NCBI RefSeq assembly: GCF_011355085.1
Contig: NZ_VXCP01000038.1
Coordinates: 124,287 to 188,286, forward strand
Reading direction: 5' to 3'
DNA: 64,000 bases
DNA from: Pseudomonas akapageensis
GTDB taxonomy: Bacteria; Pseudomonadota; Gammaproteobacteria; Pseudomonadales; Pseudomonadaceae
Shown here piece by piece: positions 17,282-24,719 of this stretch. Every line of letters begins with the position of its first letter. Position 1 is the stretch's first letter. Position numbers and translations under genes: made by a program. The notes beneath the pieces were generated by a model, which worked only from the letters and a program-made list of their open reading frames with translations, was not told the origin of the DNA and did not search any database.

Positions 17282-17711
17282 TTAGGAGTCACATGTGCAC
17301 TTCCCCCTCATGAGTTTTTCTTCGCAGGAGAGGTGATCTGCTAAACCACTATGAAACACCACCTCGCAAGTCATCAGCTTGTCAATTACTGGCTGTAAAG
17401 GAATAACTTCAACTTCGAAGACAAGTTTGCCATTGTTAAATACCCCACTCTTCAGGCCTACATGTGTATAATTATCAAAATTTTTCCCGCCCAAGGAGCA
17501 AATTTCTTTCTCGGCTGACACCTTGCCGTCCCCTCCAGGCACCAAGTTCTGAACAACAATACAACCTTCCTCTGACGGATATAGATATCGAATAAACAAA
17601 TCTCCTGCGTGGCCTGTCCCGGCCATTAGCACTTTTTTGTAATCAAACTCCTTTGCCTCAAGCAAGCCGGCAGTACAAAGCGCCAAAGCAAAAAAAAATA
17701 GTTATTCTCAT
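17282..17711 (-). pseudogene. Periplasmic immunity-like gene, frameshifted in a poly-A tract
   Basis: The ATG at 17711 overlaps the effector stop codon (ATGA), a translational-coupling layout typical of toxin-immunity pairs. Read from there, the frame dies after 17 codons because the tract 17690-17698 has nine A (T on the coding strand). With eight, it would read MRITIFFALALCTAGLLEAK, a clean signal peptide, joined to a 120-residue periplasmic protein ending HLSCEEKLMRGKCTCDS. That protein has four cysteines in its C-terminal part and two earlier ones. A one-base slip, real or from sequencing, is the simplest reading. Periplasmic export fits protection against a murein-cleaving effector. Confidence 0.6.
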
Positions 17712-20353
17712 ACTTTTAAATACCTCGCTCGCCTTTGAAACCTATCTTCCGGAACAGCGATCCAATAATCCCTGCGGGAGATGATTTCTCTTATTTTTCC
17801 AAGGTCATTTTCCACAAAGGGTTTTTGAAGGAAGATTCTCGTGCGTGGACCGTAATCACCCCGATAGATCAGATCAATTAAAATATCCTGAATTTTGCTG
17901 TCCACTGCCCCCCAGTTGAGCGCGCCATACTTCCTAACATTGAGCTGATCATCCGATATGCGAATAACTGATTTTTTCATATATTCGTACACAGGCAAGA
18001 ACAAATCATATTGCTGCTTTCTAGTAATTTTGTGCTTTCGAATCACATCTGGAGCCTGGGCAAGATAGTTCTTCGCGCTATCGCCCTGAAGTCCTTTAGC
18101 CCCAATCAGCCAGGCCAATAACGGTTGTTCTACACCGGCCGCACGCAAATCACTTCCCGGATCCGGTCGTTGACCGAGGTCGTAACCCCGACCAATAGTG
18201 ATGCCCGACGCACCGCCCGGCCAGTGCACAACCCGACTGAAGTAGCGGTATAGCGGATGCGACTCATCTTCTATATCGTTACCTTCCACATCGAAGGTCA
18301 GTTGACCGTAAGGGACTTTCAGCCACTTCAGGTCGTTGTCATCACTTCCGAAATCGAAATGCCCCACCAACCCCACAGGATGAAAGTGAGCCACCTTCCC
18401 GTATCCTGACAGCCCAACTTTCACCATCACCTCATCCCACCAGCTCAGTTGCTTGAGCCGATTTTTCTCCGCCAACCAGTTCAAGTTTGGCGTCGAACCA
18501 CTATGACCGAGCAGTTCATCCAGCGCGTCCCATTGCTGTGGCCTGTAGCACCACTCGCTATGGTTGTCGAAGATCAACCGAGCGATCGCCTGGGCATGGG
18601 CTGGCCGCTTGAGAGCAACCTTCAGCTCCTCGGCCGTTATCCTGCCATTGCGGTCACGGTCGATGATGTCGAACAGGCGCTGCTTGATCGGCCCTTTGTC
18701 TCCGACGTCGGCGATGGAGCCGAAGCGTTCGAGCTGTTGTTCATTAAAGCGATCAACAGCACGCAGGAAGGAAGCCAGCATTTTTCGCGGATAGTCGTAG
18801 TTGTAGATGAGCTCATAGCCTTCCCACGACCAGGGACTGACCCAAGGGGTAACGCCCACTTCTTCACGTACCCAGCCATCGATCAGCTTATGGTCGGCGT
18901 CATGCAGCAATCCGTCGAGGCGGTACCAGTTATAGGTCTTGCGACCACTCGTGGCGGGCTCCGTGATTTTGCTGTCGGCAGACAGACCATCGAGCAGACT
19001 CTTGGGGACCAGCAGGTCCGCGTCGCTGGAGGTGTTATTCCCGTAAAAATTAGGTGGCCGCTTGGCGCTGAAGTGGTCCTGATGCGTTGCCACCACCGTG
19101 CCTTTGGCTAGTTTCAGCCAAGTCTTGCTGCTGGCTGGCAAGCGTTGTGCCCAGGCGCGACTGGCTTCGATGAACAGGTCCACCTCATCCTCGGTGAACA
19201 CCTCCAGGTGCAGTTTCTTTTCCGGGGCCGCGTGACTGTCTTGGTACAGGCCGATGTGGCCGATCAGGTCGCCAGCCTTGATCGCAACGGGCTGGTCGAG
19301 CACGACCACGCGATCATGGGCCAGGGGTTCCAACCCGCCTTGCAGCGACTTGTAGTGCACGTACTGGTTGACCCGCTCCAGCTTGCGGAACTCGCCGTCA
19401 CCGCTGATCGTCACCTCCGTGCCTTTCGGCAGTTCCCCAATCTTATCGCTATCACGCTTCGCTTCGGTGCGTACGTTGAGTCCGCCCTCCTTGGTGGCGA
19501 CGCGATACTGATCTGCGTCAATGTGTTCCAGCAGGCTGAAGGCAACGTAGCCTCGCAACGCACCTTCAGCGCTGATCAGGTTGGCCGGGCCGAGGCTATT
19601 CTCCAGCTTGCAATAGTCACCTTCGCCGCTGACGGTCACCTGCGCGCCCCGGGGCAGGAGGTCGAGGACCTGGCCCTGCCAGGCCTTGTTGCGCACGTTC
19701 AGACCGGGTTGATTGGGATAGCCCGGGTGGAAATCGTTGACCGTCTCCTTGACCCGACGCGTCACGCCCTCGGGCCAGAAGTCCGGACGGGCCAGGGTCG
19801 CGTCAATCTGATAGACCTTCAAGTCCTGCAGGTGCAGGTACAGGCTGAAGAACGTCAGGCTGGGCGGCGTGTCCGCGCTGCCCTCGATTTTCGGGGCCTG
19901 CAGGCGGTGGCGTACCAGCACGAAGTTGCGCGAGAAGGATCGCAGTGTCGGTAGCTGGTTGACGATGTAGGTCGTGGTCGGCGAGCGCTGATCGATGCGG
20001 TAGGCAACCACTTCACCGTCGGCCAGGCAGTGAACACTGGATTGATCCAGGGTGCTGGCGGTGCCTTCGTCGAAATGCACGCCACCGTGCCAGAGGCCAT
20101 TGACCCCCAGGGGGTAGAAGCCCGCTTTTGCGTCGGCTAAATGGGTCAGCTGACGCAGCGGGTCACGGGTGTCCTTGAACGGGTGGCTCCAGTTCTGGAC
20201 CGGTGGCAGTGAATTGGAGTTGACCTCAGTCGGCGAGGATGAGCGAACGGGACCGGTGTCCGGCGTTGGCAGGATCGGGGGATGGCGCACGTCGAAGCGA
20301 GCGTCGCGTTCGTGCTTGGGCATGCCAAACAGCCATCTAATTAAGCTAGCCAT
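17708..20353 (-). CDS. Type VI secretion-type effector: M23-like, SH3b, EF-hand and pesticin-like muramidase domains
   Basis: The protein has 881 residues from the ATG at 20353 (aaggag site). Residues 50-395 form a LytM/M23-like fold (HGGVHF with H89/H93, LHLEVF with H382). Two bacterial SH3 repeats are inserted in it (GLNVRNKAWQGQVLDLLPRG and GLNVRTEAKRDSDKIGELPK). Around 565-576 is a textbook EF-hand (DRDRNGRITAEE). The C-terminal 200 residues resemble the T4-lysozyme-like domain of pesticin: FDVEGND (E690), then SGITIGRGYDLG (T719, D725), matching the catalytic Glu, Thr and Asp of pesticin. The predicted role is cleavage of rival peptidoglycan. A vgrG relic lies upstream and immunity-like genes follow, with a 4-base overlap. 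Delivery by a type VI system is inferred. Confidence 0.75.
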   Translation of the reverse strand: MASLIRWLFGMPKHERDARFDVRHPPILPTPDTGPVRSSSPTEVNSNSLPPVQNWSHPFKDTRDPLRQLTHLADAKAGFYPLGVNGLWHGGVHFDEGTASTLDQSSVHCLADGEVVAYRIDQRSPTTTYIVNQLPTLRSFSRNFVLVRHRLQAPKIEGSADTPPSLTFFSLYLHLQDLKVYQIDATLARPDFWPEGVTRRVKETVNDFHPGYPNQPGLNVRNKAWQGQVLDLLPRGAQVTVSGEGDYCKLENSLGPANLISAEGALRGYVAFSLLEHIDADQYRVATKEGGLNVRTEAKRDSDKIGELPKGTEVTISGDGEFRKLERVNQYVHYKSLQGGLEPLAHDRVVVLDQPVAIKAGDLIGHIGLYQDSHAAPEKKLHLEVFTEDEVDLFIEASRAWAQRLPASSKTWLKLAKGTVVATHQDHFSAKRPPNFYGNNTSSDADLLVPKSLLDGLSADSKITEPATSGRKTYNWYRLDGLLHDADHKLIDGWVREEVGVTPWVSPWSWEGYELIYNYDYPRKMLASFLRAVDRFNEQQLERFGSIADVGDKGPIKQRLFDIIDRDRNGRITAEELKVALKRPAHAQAIARLIFDNHSEWCYRPQQWDALDELLGHSGSTPNLNWLAEKNRLKQLSWWDEVMVKVGLSGYGKVAHFHPVGLVGHFDFGSDDNDLKWLKVPYGQLTFDVEGNDIEDESHPLYRYFSRVVHWPGGASGITIGRGYDLGQRPDPGSDLRAAGVEQPLLAWLIGAKGLQGDSAKNYLAQAPDVIRKHKITRKQQYDLFLPVYEYMKKSVIRISDDQLNVRKYGALNWGAVDSKIQDILIDLIYRGDYGPRTRIFLQKPFVENDLGKIREIISRRDYWIAVPEDRFQRRARYLKV

Positions 20354-20394
20354 GGGATTTGCTCCTTGCAAAGGGATTAGCCAGAGATCTGCAT

Positions 20395-20540
20395 ACGCCC
20401 CCGGGTTTCGGTGTCATGCGCATTCAAGGGTGTCGCGAGGTCCTATACGGTGCTGGTGAATTCGACGCTGTATTTGAACGGCTGACTCAAGCGTTCCTTG
20501 CCCTCGACGCCACGACGTCGAGCGTTGCCTTGACGAACAT
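20395..20540 (-). pseudogene. vgrG N-terminal relic
   Basis: On the minus strand one frame reads VEGKERLSQPFKYSVEFTST, the characteristic start region of VgrG spike proteins (an LSQPF-Y-VEF-S block), followed by a TAG stop at 20443-20445. The frame then continues DLATPLNAHDTETRGRMQIS and stops again. Everything else of vgrG is missing. It lies immediately 5' of the effector gene, as expected of a former vgrG-effector operon. Confidence 0.55.
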
Positions 20541-20979
20541 GGTCAGGCCTCCGTGGCCACGGGATGTGCGAGGTCGAGTTATCCAATAGTTATTATTTGC
20601 GGCAGCAGATTGCGCAGGGCCAATAACCCGCCGACTTCTTCAGAACAACGCTCACGAAATCAAAAAATCTGAGCGTTCACGCCGACAAAAAAACCAGTAC
20701 AAACATGCCCGACACAGCACAAAATTAATTTCGGTACAAACGAACAATTAACTTACAAGAGATACGCAAATCTTCTGATTTTATCGATACTGAATTGCTT
20801 CTAGCAGTTATTCCACCCCCCAATGTGAACTTAGGAAAGTTCCGATAAAACTTCAGAAACAACCTACGACTAATTGTTCAAGAGCCATTGCAAATCAGCC
20901 AAGCGCCTCGTGCAGAGCACACCAAGGCCAGGAAAAATCGGATACGCTGTGCAAGGACCAGTCACGTAACAGCCAAACC
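20541..20979. other. AT-rich intergenic region, probably old vgrG promoter
   Basis: About 440 bases with markedly lower GC content than the surroundings (20660-20880). No open frame or repeat family was recognised. The A+T-rich character fits the promoter of a type VI vgrG-effector unit on the left and the alkB promoter on the right. Confidence 0.5.
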
Positions 20980-21639
20980 ATGCAAACCACCCTCGATCTG
21001 TTCGCCTCCCTCCCCCCCGAGCCCCCTCGGGCGGTACAGATCGGCACCCACGCCTGGGTGCTCGAGGGCTTCGCCCTGCCCTACGTCGATCGTTTGCTGC
21101 AGGCACTGGCCAGCATCGAGGCGCAAGCGCCGTTCCGGCAGATGATCACGCCGGGCGGCTTCACCATGTCGGTTGGCCTGACCAACTGCGGCGCCCTGGG
21201 CTGGACCACTGACCGTCGCGGGTATCGCTATGCTCCCCTCGACCCCGATAACGGCCAACCCTGGCCGGCGATGCCAAAAGTCTTTCTGGAACTGGCCGAC
21301 GCCGCCGCTGCCGCCGCAGGCTTTGCCGGCTTTGTCCCGGATGCCTGCCTGATCAACCGCTATGTGCCGGGCGCACGCCTGTCCCTGCATCAGGACAAGG
21401 ACGAACGCAGCTATGAGCACCCGATCGTTTCAGTATCGCTGGGCATCCCGGCGGTCTTCCTGTTCGGTGGTCATGTTCGAGGCGACAAGGCCCGGCGCAT
21501 CGGCCTGATGCATGGCGACATCGTGGTCTGGGGCGGCGAAGACCGCCTGCGCTATCACGGCGTGCTGCCACTCAAACCCGCGGAGCACCCGCTGCTGGGC
21601 GCCCAGCGCATCAACTTCACCCTGCGCAAGGCCGGCTGA
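20980..21639 (+). CDS. alkB: Alpha-ketoglutarate-dependent DNA dealkylase AlkB
   Basis: The 219-residue protein is the usual AlkB length. It oxidatively removes methyl groups from 1-methyladenine and 3-methylcytosine in DNA, using Fe(II) and 2-oxoglutarate. The iron ligands are visible in LSLHQDKDE (His-x-Asp) and near the end in RLRYHGVLPL (second His). RINFTLRKAG carries the Arg that binds 2-oxoglutarate, and NRYVPGARLSLHQDKD is the family signature. It is the first gene of an alkB-alkA-ada row, one base ahead of alkA, which fits an adaptive-response operon. Confidence 0.93.
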   Translation: MQTTLDLFASLPPEPPRAVQIGTHAWVLEGFALPYVDRLLQALASIEAQAPFRQMITPGGFTMSVGLTNCGALGWTTDRRGYRYAPLDPDNGQPWPAMPKVFLELADAAAAAAGFAGFVPDACLINRYVPGARLSLHQDKDERSYEHPIVSVSLGIPAVFLFGGHVRGDKARRIGLMHGDIVVWGGEDRLRYHGVLPLKPAEHPLLGAQRINFTLRKAG

Positions 21640-21640
21640 A

Positions 21641-22267
21641 ATGACCGCAACCTTCACTGCCGCCAGCGAGTTTCTGGCCTCTCTCGATGAACACTGGGCG
21701 CGACTGGTCGAACAGGTCGGACCCTGCACCCATGAACCCAAACCAGCGCGCGAACCCTATGAAGCATTGATCCGCGCCATCGCCTACCAGCAGCTGCACG
21801 CCCGTGCCGGCGATGCCATTCTTGGGCGGATGCTGGCGCTCTACCCCGGCGTGCGCTTTCCCAGCGCCGAACAGATCGTCGTGACCCAGCCCGAAGCCCT
21901 GCGCGCCTGCGGCTTCTCGGCGACCAAACTGGCGACCATTCAAGGCATCGCCCAGGCCGCGATGTCGGGGTTGGTCCCGGACTATGCCCAGGCCAGCCAG
22001 ATGGACGACGAGGCCTTGATCGAACGCCTGATCACCTTGCGCGGGGTCGGCCGCTGGACCGTGGAAATGTTCCTGATCTACACCCTCGAGCGCATGGACA
22101 TCTTCCCCGCCGACGACTTTGGCGTGCGCGAAGGCTATCGGCGCTTCAAGGGGCTTGAGGCGCAATTGACACGCAAGCAGATGATCGAGACGGCGCGGGC
22201 CTGGAGTCCCTGGCGGACGGTGGCAGCCTGGTACTTGTGGCGGGCGCCGGCGCATGATCGAATTTGA
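21641..22267 (+). CDS. alkA: DNA-3-methyladenine glycosylase II (AlkA-type)
   Basis: The 208-residue glycosylase of the HhH-GPD fold excises 3-methyladenine and other alkylated bases. Conserved parts are ALIRAIAYQQLHARAGDAIL, the helix-hairpin-helix LITLRGVGRWTVEMFLIYTL and the catalytic Asp region IFPADDFGVREGYRRF. The C-terminal WSPWRTVAAWYLWR is typical of the short AlkA branch that lacks the N-terminal TBP-like domain of E. coli AlkA. The start ATG at 21641 follows the alkB stop by one base, implying translational coupling. Confidence 0.92.
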   Translation: MTATFTAASEFLASLDEHWARLVEQVGPCTHEPKPAREPYEALIRAIAYQQLHARAGDAILGRMLALYPGVRFPSAEQIVVTQPEALRACGFSATKLATIQGIAQAAMSGLVPDYAQASQMDDEALIERLITLRGVGRWTVEMFLIYTLERMDIFPADDFGVREGYRRFKGLEAQLTRKQMIETARAWSPWRTVAAWYLWRAPAHDRI

Positions 22268-22344
22268 CCGCAAGACCCGGAGTTTTCTCGGCCAGAGGTC
22301 GGCCTAAGCTGGGCCCAACTGATCGCGCCACAGGGTAGAACGCC

Positions 22345-23421
22345 ATGAAAGCCCCAGCACCTGCTACGAGCAAACACACCGTCAGTGAGTCAGATCCACG
22401 TTGGCAAGCCGTGCTCGCCCGTGACCCAGCGGCCGATGCTGCCTTCGTCTACGGGGTCAAGACCACCGGCGTGTATTGCCGGGCCAGCAGCCCGTCGCGC
22501 CTGCCCAAGCGCGAAAACGTCGAATTCTTCGAGACCGCCGCACAGGCCGAAGCCGCCGGCTACCGGCCGAGCAAGCGTGCCGCCGCCGACCAGACCAGTG
22601 TCGCCGGGCAGCATGCCGCGCTGGTAACGCGGGCCTGTGAAATCATCGAGCACGCCGACGAATCGCCCAATCTGAACAGCCTCGCCGAACAGGTCGGCAT
22701 GAGCCCCTATCATTTCCACCGGGTGTTCAAGGCCACCACCGGATTGACCCCCAAGGCCTACGCATCGTCACACCGGGCCCGACGGATGCGAGATCAACTG
22801 GCCCGTGCCAGCTCGGTTACCGATGCCCTGTACGAAGCAGGCTTCAATTCCAACAGCCGCTTCTATGAAACCAGCGCCGGCGTGTTGGGCATGAAGCCGG
22901 GCGACTACCGTGCCGGCGGCGCCAACAACGACATTCGTTTCGCTGTCGGGGAATGTTCGCTGGGGGCGATTCTGGTTGCCCAGAGTGATCGCGGGATTTG
23001 CGCCATCCTGTTGGGTGAGGATCCCGATGCGCTGGTGCACGACCTGCAGGACAAATTCCCGCGGGCCAACTTTATCGGCGGCGACCAGGACTTCGAGCAG
23101 TTGATTGCCAAGGTGGTCGGGTTCATCGAAGCACCGGCCATTGGCCTGGACCTGCCACTGGATGTGCGTGGCACAGCGTTTCAGGAACGGGTGTGGCAGG
23201 CCTTGAGCACGATCCCGGTGGGCACGACCGCGAGCTACGCCGAGATTGCCCGCATGATCGGCGCGCCGAAATCGTTTCGCGCGGTCGCCCAGGCGTGCGG
23301 GGCCAACAGCATTGCAGTGGCCATTCCCTGCCATCGGGTGGTGCGCAGTGATGGGGATTTGTCGGGGTATCGTTGGGGAGTGGAGCGCAAGCGGCGGTTG
23401 TTGGAGCGGGAGGCGGAGTGA
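22345..23421 (+). CDS. ada: Ada-type methyltransferase/AraC regulator with eroded zinc site
   Basis: The 358-residue protein has the full Ada layout: an N-terminal methylphosphotriester domain (about 1-85), an AraC HTH domain (about 95-185: LNSLAEQVGMSPYHFHRVFK) and the O6-methylguanine methyltransferase domain with the acceptor motif IPCHRVV near residue 332. The N-terminal domain is unusual. In E. coli Ada, four cysteines (38, 42, 69, 72) bind zinc. Here the first survives (TTGVYCRASSPSR) but the second is Ser, and the later pair is Ser and Ala (YRPSKRAAADQ). The switch that turns Ada into an activator is therefore probably lost, while base repair should remain. The gene lies 77 bases after alkA. 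Confidence 0.92.
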   Translation: MKAPAPATSKHTVSESDPRWQAVLARDPAADAAFVYGVKTTGVYCRASSPSRLPKRENVEFFETAAQAEAAGYRPSKRAAADQTSVAGQHAALVTRACEIIEHADESPNLNSLAEQVGMSPYHFHRVFKATTGLTPKAYASSHRARRMRDQLARASSVTDALYEAGFNSNSRFYETSAGVLGMKPGDYRAGGANNDIRFAVGECSLGAILVAQSDRGICAILLGEDPDALVHDLQDKFPRANFIGGDQDFEQLIAKVVGFIEAPAIGLDLPLDVRGTAFQERVWQALSTIPVGTTASYAEIARMIGAPKSFRAVAQACGANSIAVAIPCHRVVRSDGDLSGYRWGVERKRRLLEREAE

Positions 23422-23440
23422 GGCTGTTGGTCCGTGTGAT

Positions 23441-23614
23441 CTCGTTCCCACGCTCCGCGTGGGAACGAGCGAAAGAGATTTAACCTGCGGATACATTTCG
23501 GCGGAAAACTGCGTCGTCTGCATCGTTGGCAAGCCAGCTCCCACAGGGGGATCACAGGAACCCACAGATATCTGGTACAACGCCGACCTCTGTGGGAGCC
23601 GGCTTGCCGGCGAT
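23441..23614. repeat. Short palindrome plus REP doublet
   Basis: 23441-23469 is a minimal form of the gttcccacgc family (single hairpin). 23521-23614 is an inverted REP doublet (aagccagctcccacag ... ctgtgggagccggcttgcc). Together they fill the 285-base gap between ada and xthA. Confidence 0.85.
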
Positions 23615-23706
23615 GGGCTGCAAACCAGCCCCAATCACCTGCAACGACCGGGTGATTTTTCCGCCAATACCCGGTCAGATACTGAAAGCCCCTGCGAGCA
23701 TCACCC

Positions 23707-24501
23707 ATGCACCCGCTACGCATTGCGACCTTCAACGTCAACGGCATCCGCGCCCACCTGCCCAATCTGCTGGCGTGGCTTGCGCGCGAGCCCCCCGACA
23801 TCGTCTGCCTGCAGGAACTGAAGGCCCTGGACAAGGCCTTCCCGGTAGGCGAGATCGAAGCAGCCGGTTATGGCGCAATCTGGCACGGCCAGGCGTCCTG
23901 GAATGGCGTCGCGATCCTGGGGAGAGACACTCATCCTCTGGAAATCCGCCGTGGCCTGCCCGGCGATCCGGACGACAGCCACAGCCGCTACCTGGAGGCT
24001 GCCGTGCATGGCGTGGTGGTCGGTTGCCTGTACCTGCCCAACGGCAACCCGCAGCCGGGTCCGAAGTTCGATTACAAGCTGGCCTGGTTCGAACGCCTCA
24101 TCAGCCACGCCCAGGGTCTGTACGCCAGCGAACATCCGGTGGTGCTGGCCGGCGACTACAACGTCGTGCCCACAGACGAGGACATCTACAACACGCGGTC
24201 CTGGCTCAAGGACGCCCTGCTGCAGCCCGAAAGCCGCGAGTGCTACCAGCGCCTGCTGGCCCAGGGCTGGACCGACGCCCTGCGCGCCATCTACCCCACA
24301 GAGCGTATCTACACCTTCTGGGATTACTTCCGCCAGCACTGGCAGAAAAACTCAGGGCTGCGCATCGATCACCTGTTGCTCAACCCGCCCCTGGCCCAGC
24401 ACCTGAAAAACGCCGGTGTCGATGCCTGGGTCCGCAACGAGCCCCATGCCAGCGACCATGCGCCGACCTGGATCGAGCTTGAACTGCCCAACGATGCCTG
24501 A
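23707..24501 (+). CDS. xthA: Exodeoxyribonuclease III
   Basis: The 264-residue AP endonuclease/3'-exonuclease of the EEP family acts in base-excision repair. Motifs in order: ATFNVNGIRAHLPNLLAWL, DIVCLQELKALD (metal-binding Glu), VVLAGDYNVVPTDEDIYN (Asp/Asn pair), GLRIDHLLLN and the catalytic EPHASDHAPTWIEL. The length agrees with the family. It follows the alkylation-repair genes across a repeat-filled gap, so co-regulation is not implied. Confidence 0.93.
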   Translation: MHPLRIATFNVNGIRAHLPNLLAWLAREPPDIVCLQELKALDKAFPVGEIEAAGYGAIWHGQASWNGVAILGRDTHPLEIRRGLPGDPDDSHSRYLEAAVHGVVVGCLYLPNGNPQPGPKFDYKLAWFERLISHAQGLYASEHPVVLAGDYNVVPTDEDIYNTRSWLKDALLQPESRECYQRLLAQGWTDALRAIYPTERIYTFWDYFRQHWQKNSGLRIDHLLLNPPLAQHLKNAGVDAWVRNEPHASDHAPTWIELELPNDA

Positions 24502-24512
24502 GGCGATAGCCA

Positions 24513-24608
24513 TTGTGGGAGCAGGCGTGCCGGACCGCAGCGATCGCGTCAACGCGGTGTTTCAGACAAACCGCGTCGCCTGTATCGCTGGCAAGCCAGC
24601 TCCCACAA
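24513..24608. repeat. REP doublet
   Basis: A variant REP (ttgtgggagcaggcgtgccg) and a canonical inverted REP (tatcgctggcaagccagctc) lie 5' of glcD. The remaining bases up to 24719 hold the glc promoter. They include ttggacaacattgccc and ttgggccaatg, TTGG/CCAA half-sites that could bind a GntR-type regulator. Confidence 0.8.
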
Positions 24609-24719
24609 AGGTCGGCGCAGACCTTAAACACTGTTGCTCGCTTTATATTGGACAACATTGCCCCTTGGGCCAATGATGCAAGTAAGCCGTGCCCAATAGA
24701 CAAGGGTTGTCCACCCGCC

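Noticed and set aside
17282..17686. Immunity-like gene starting at a TTG (17686) as a cytosolic protein
   Set aside because: It removes the export signal that a frame one base away supplies perfectly, and has no ribosome site; a frameshift from the coupled ATG is the better explanation.
20359..20589. A plus-strand 76-codon frame upstream of alkB
   Set aside because: It has no family-like features and is antisense to the vgrG relic.
23441..24608. Possible CRISPR array from recurring repeats
   Set aside because: The repeats are inverted pairs of REP type with irregular spacing, not direct repeats with uniform spacers, and no cas genes are present.
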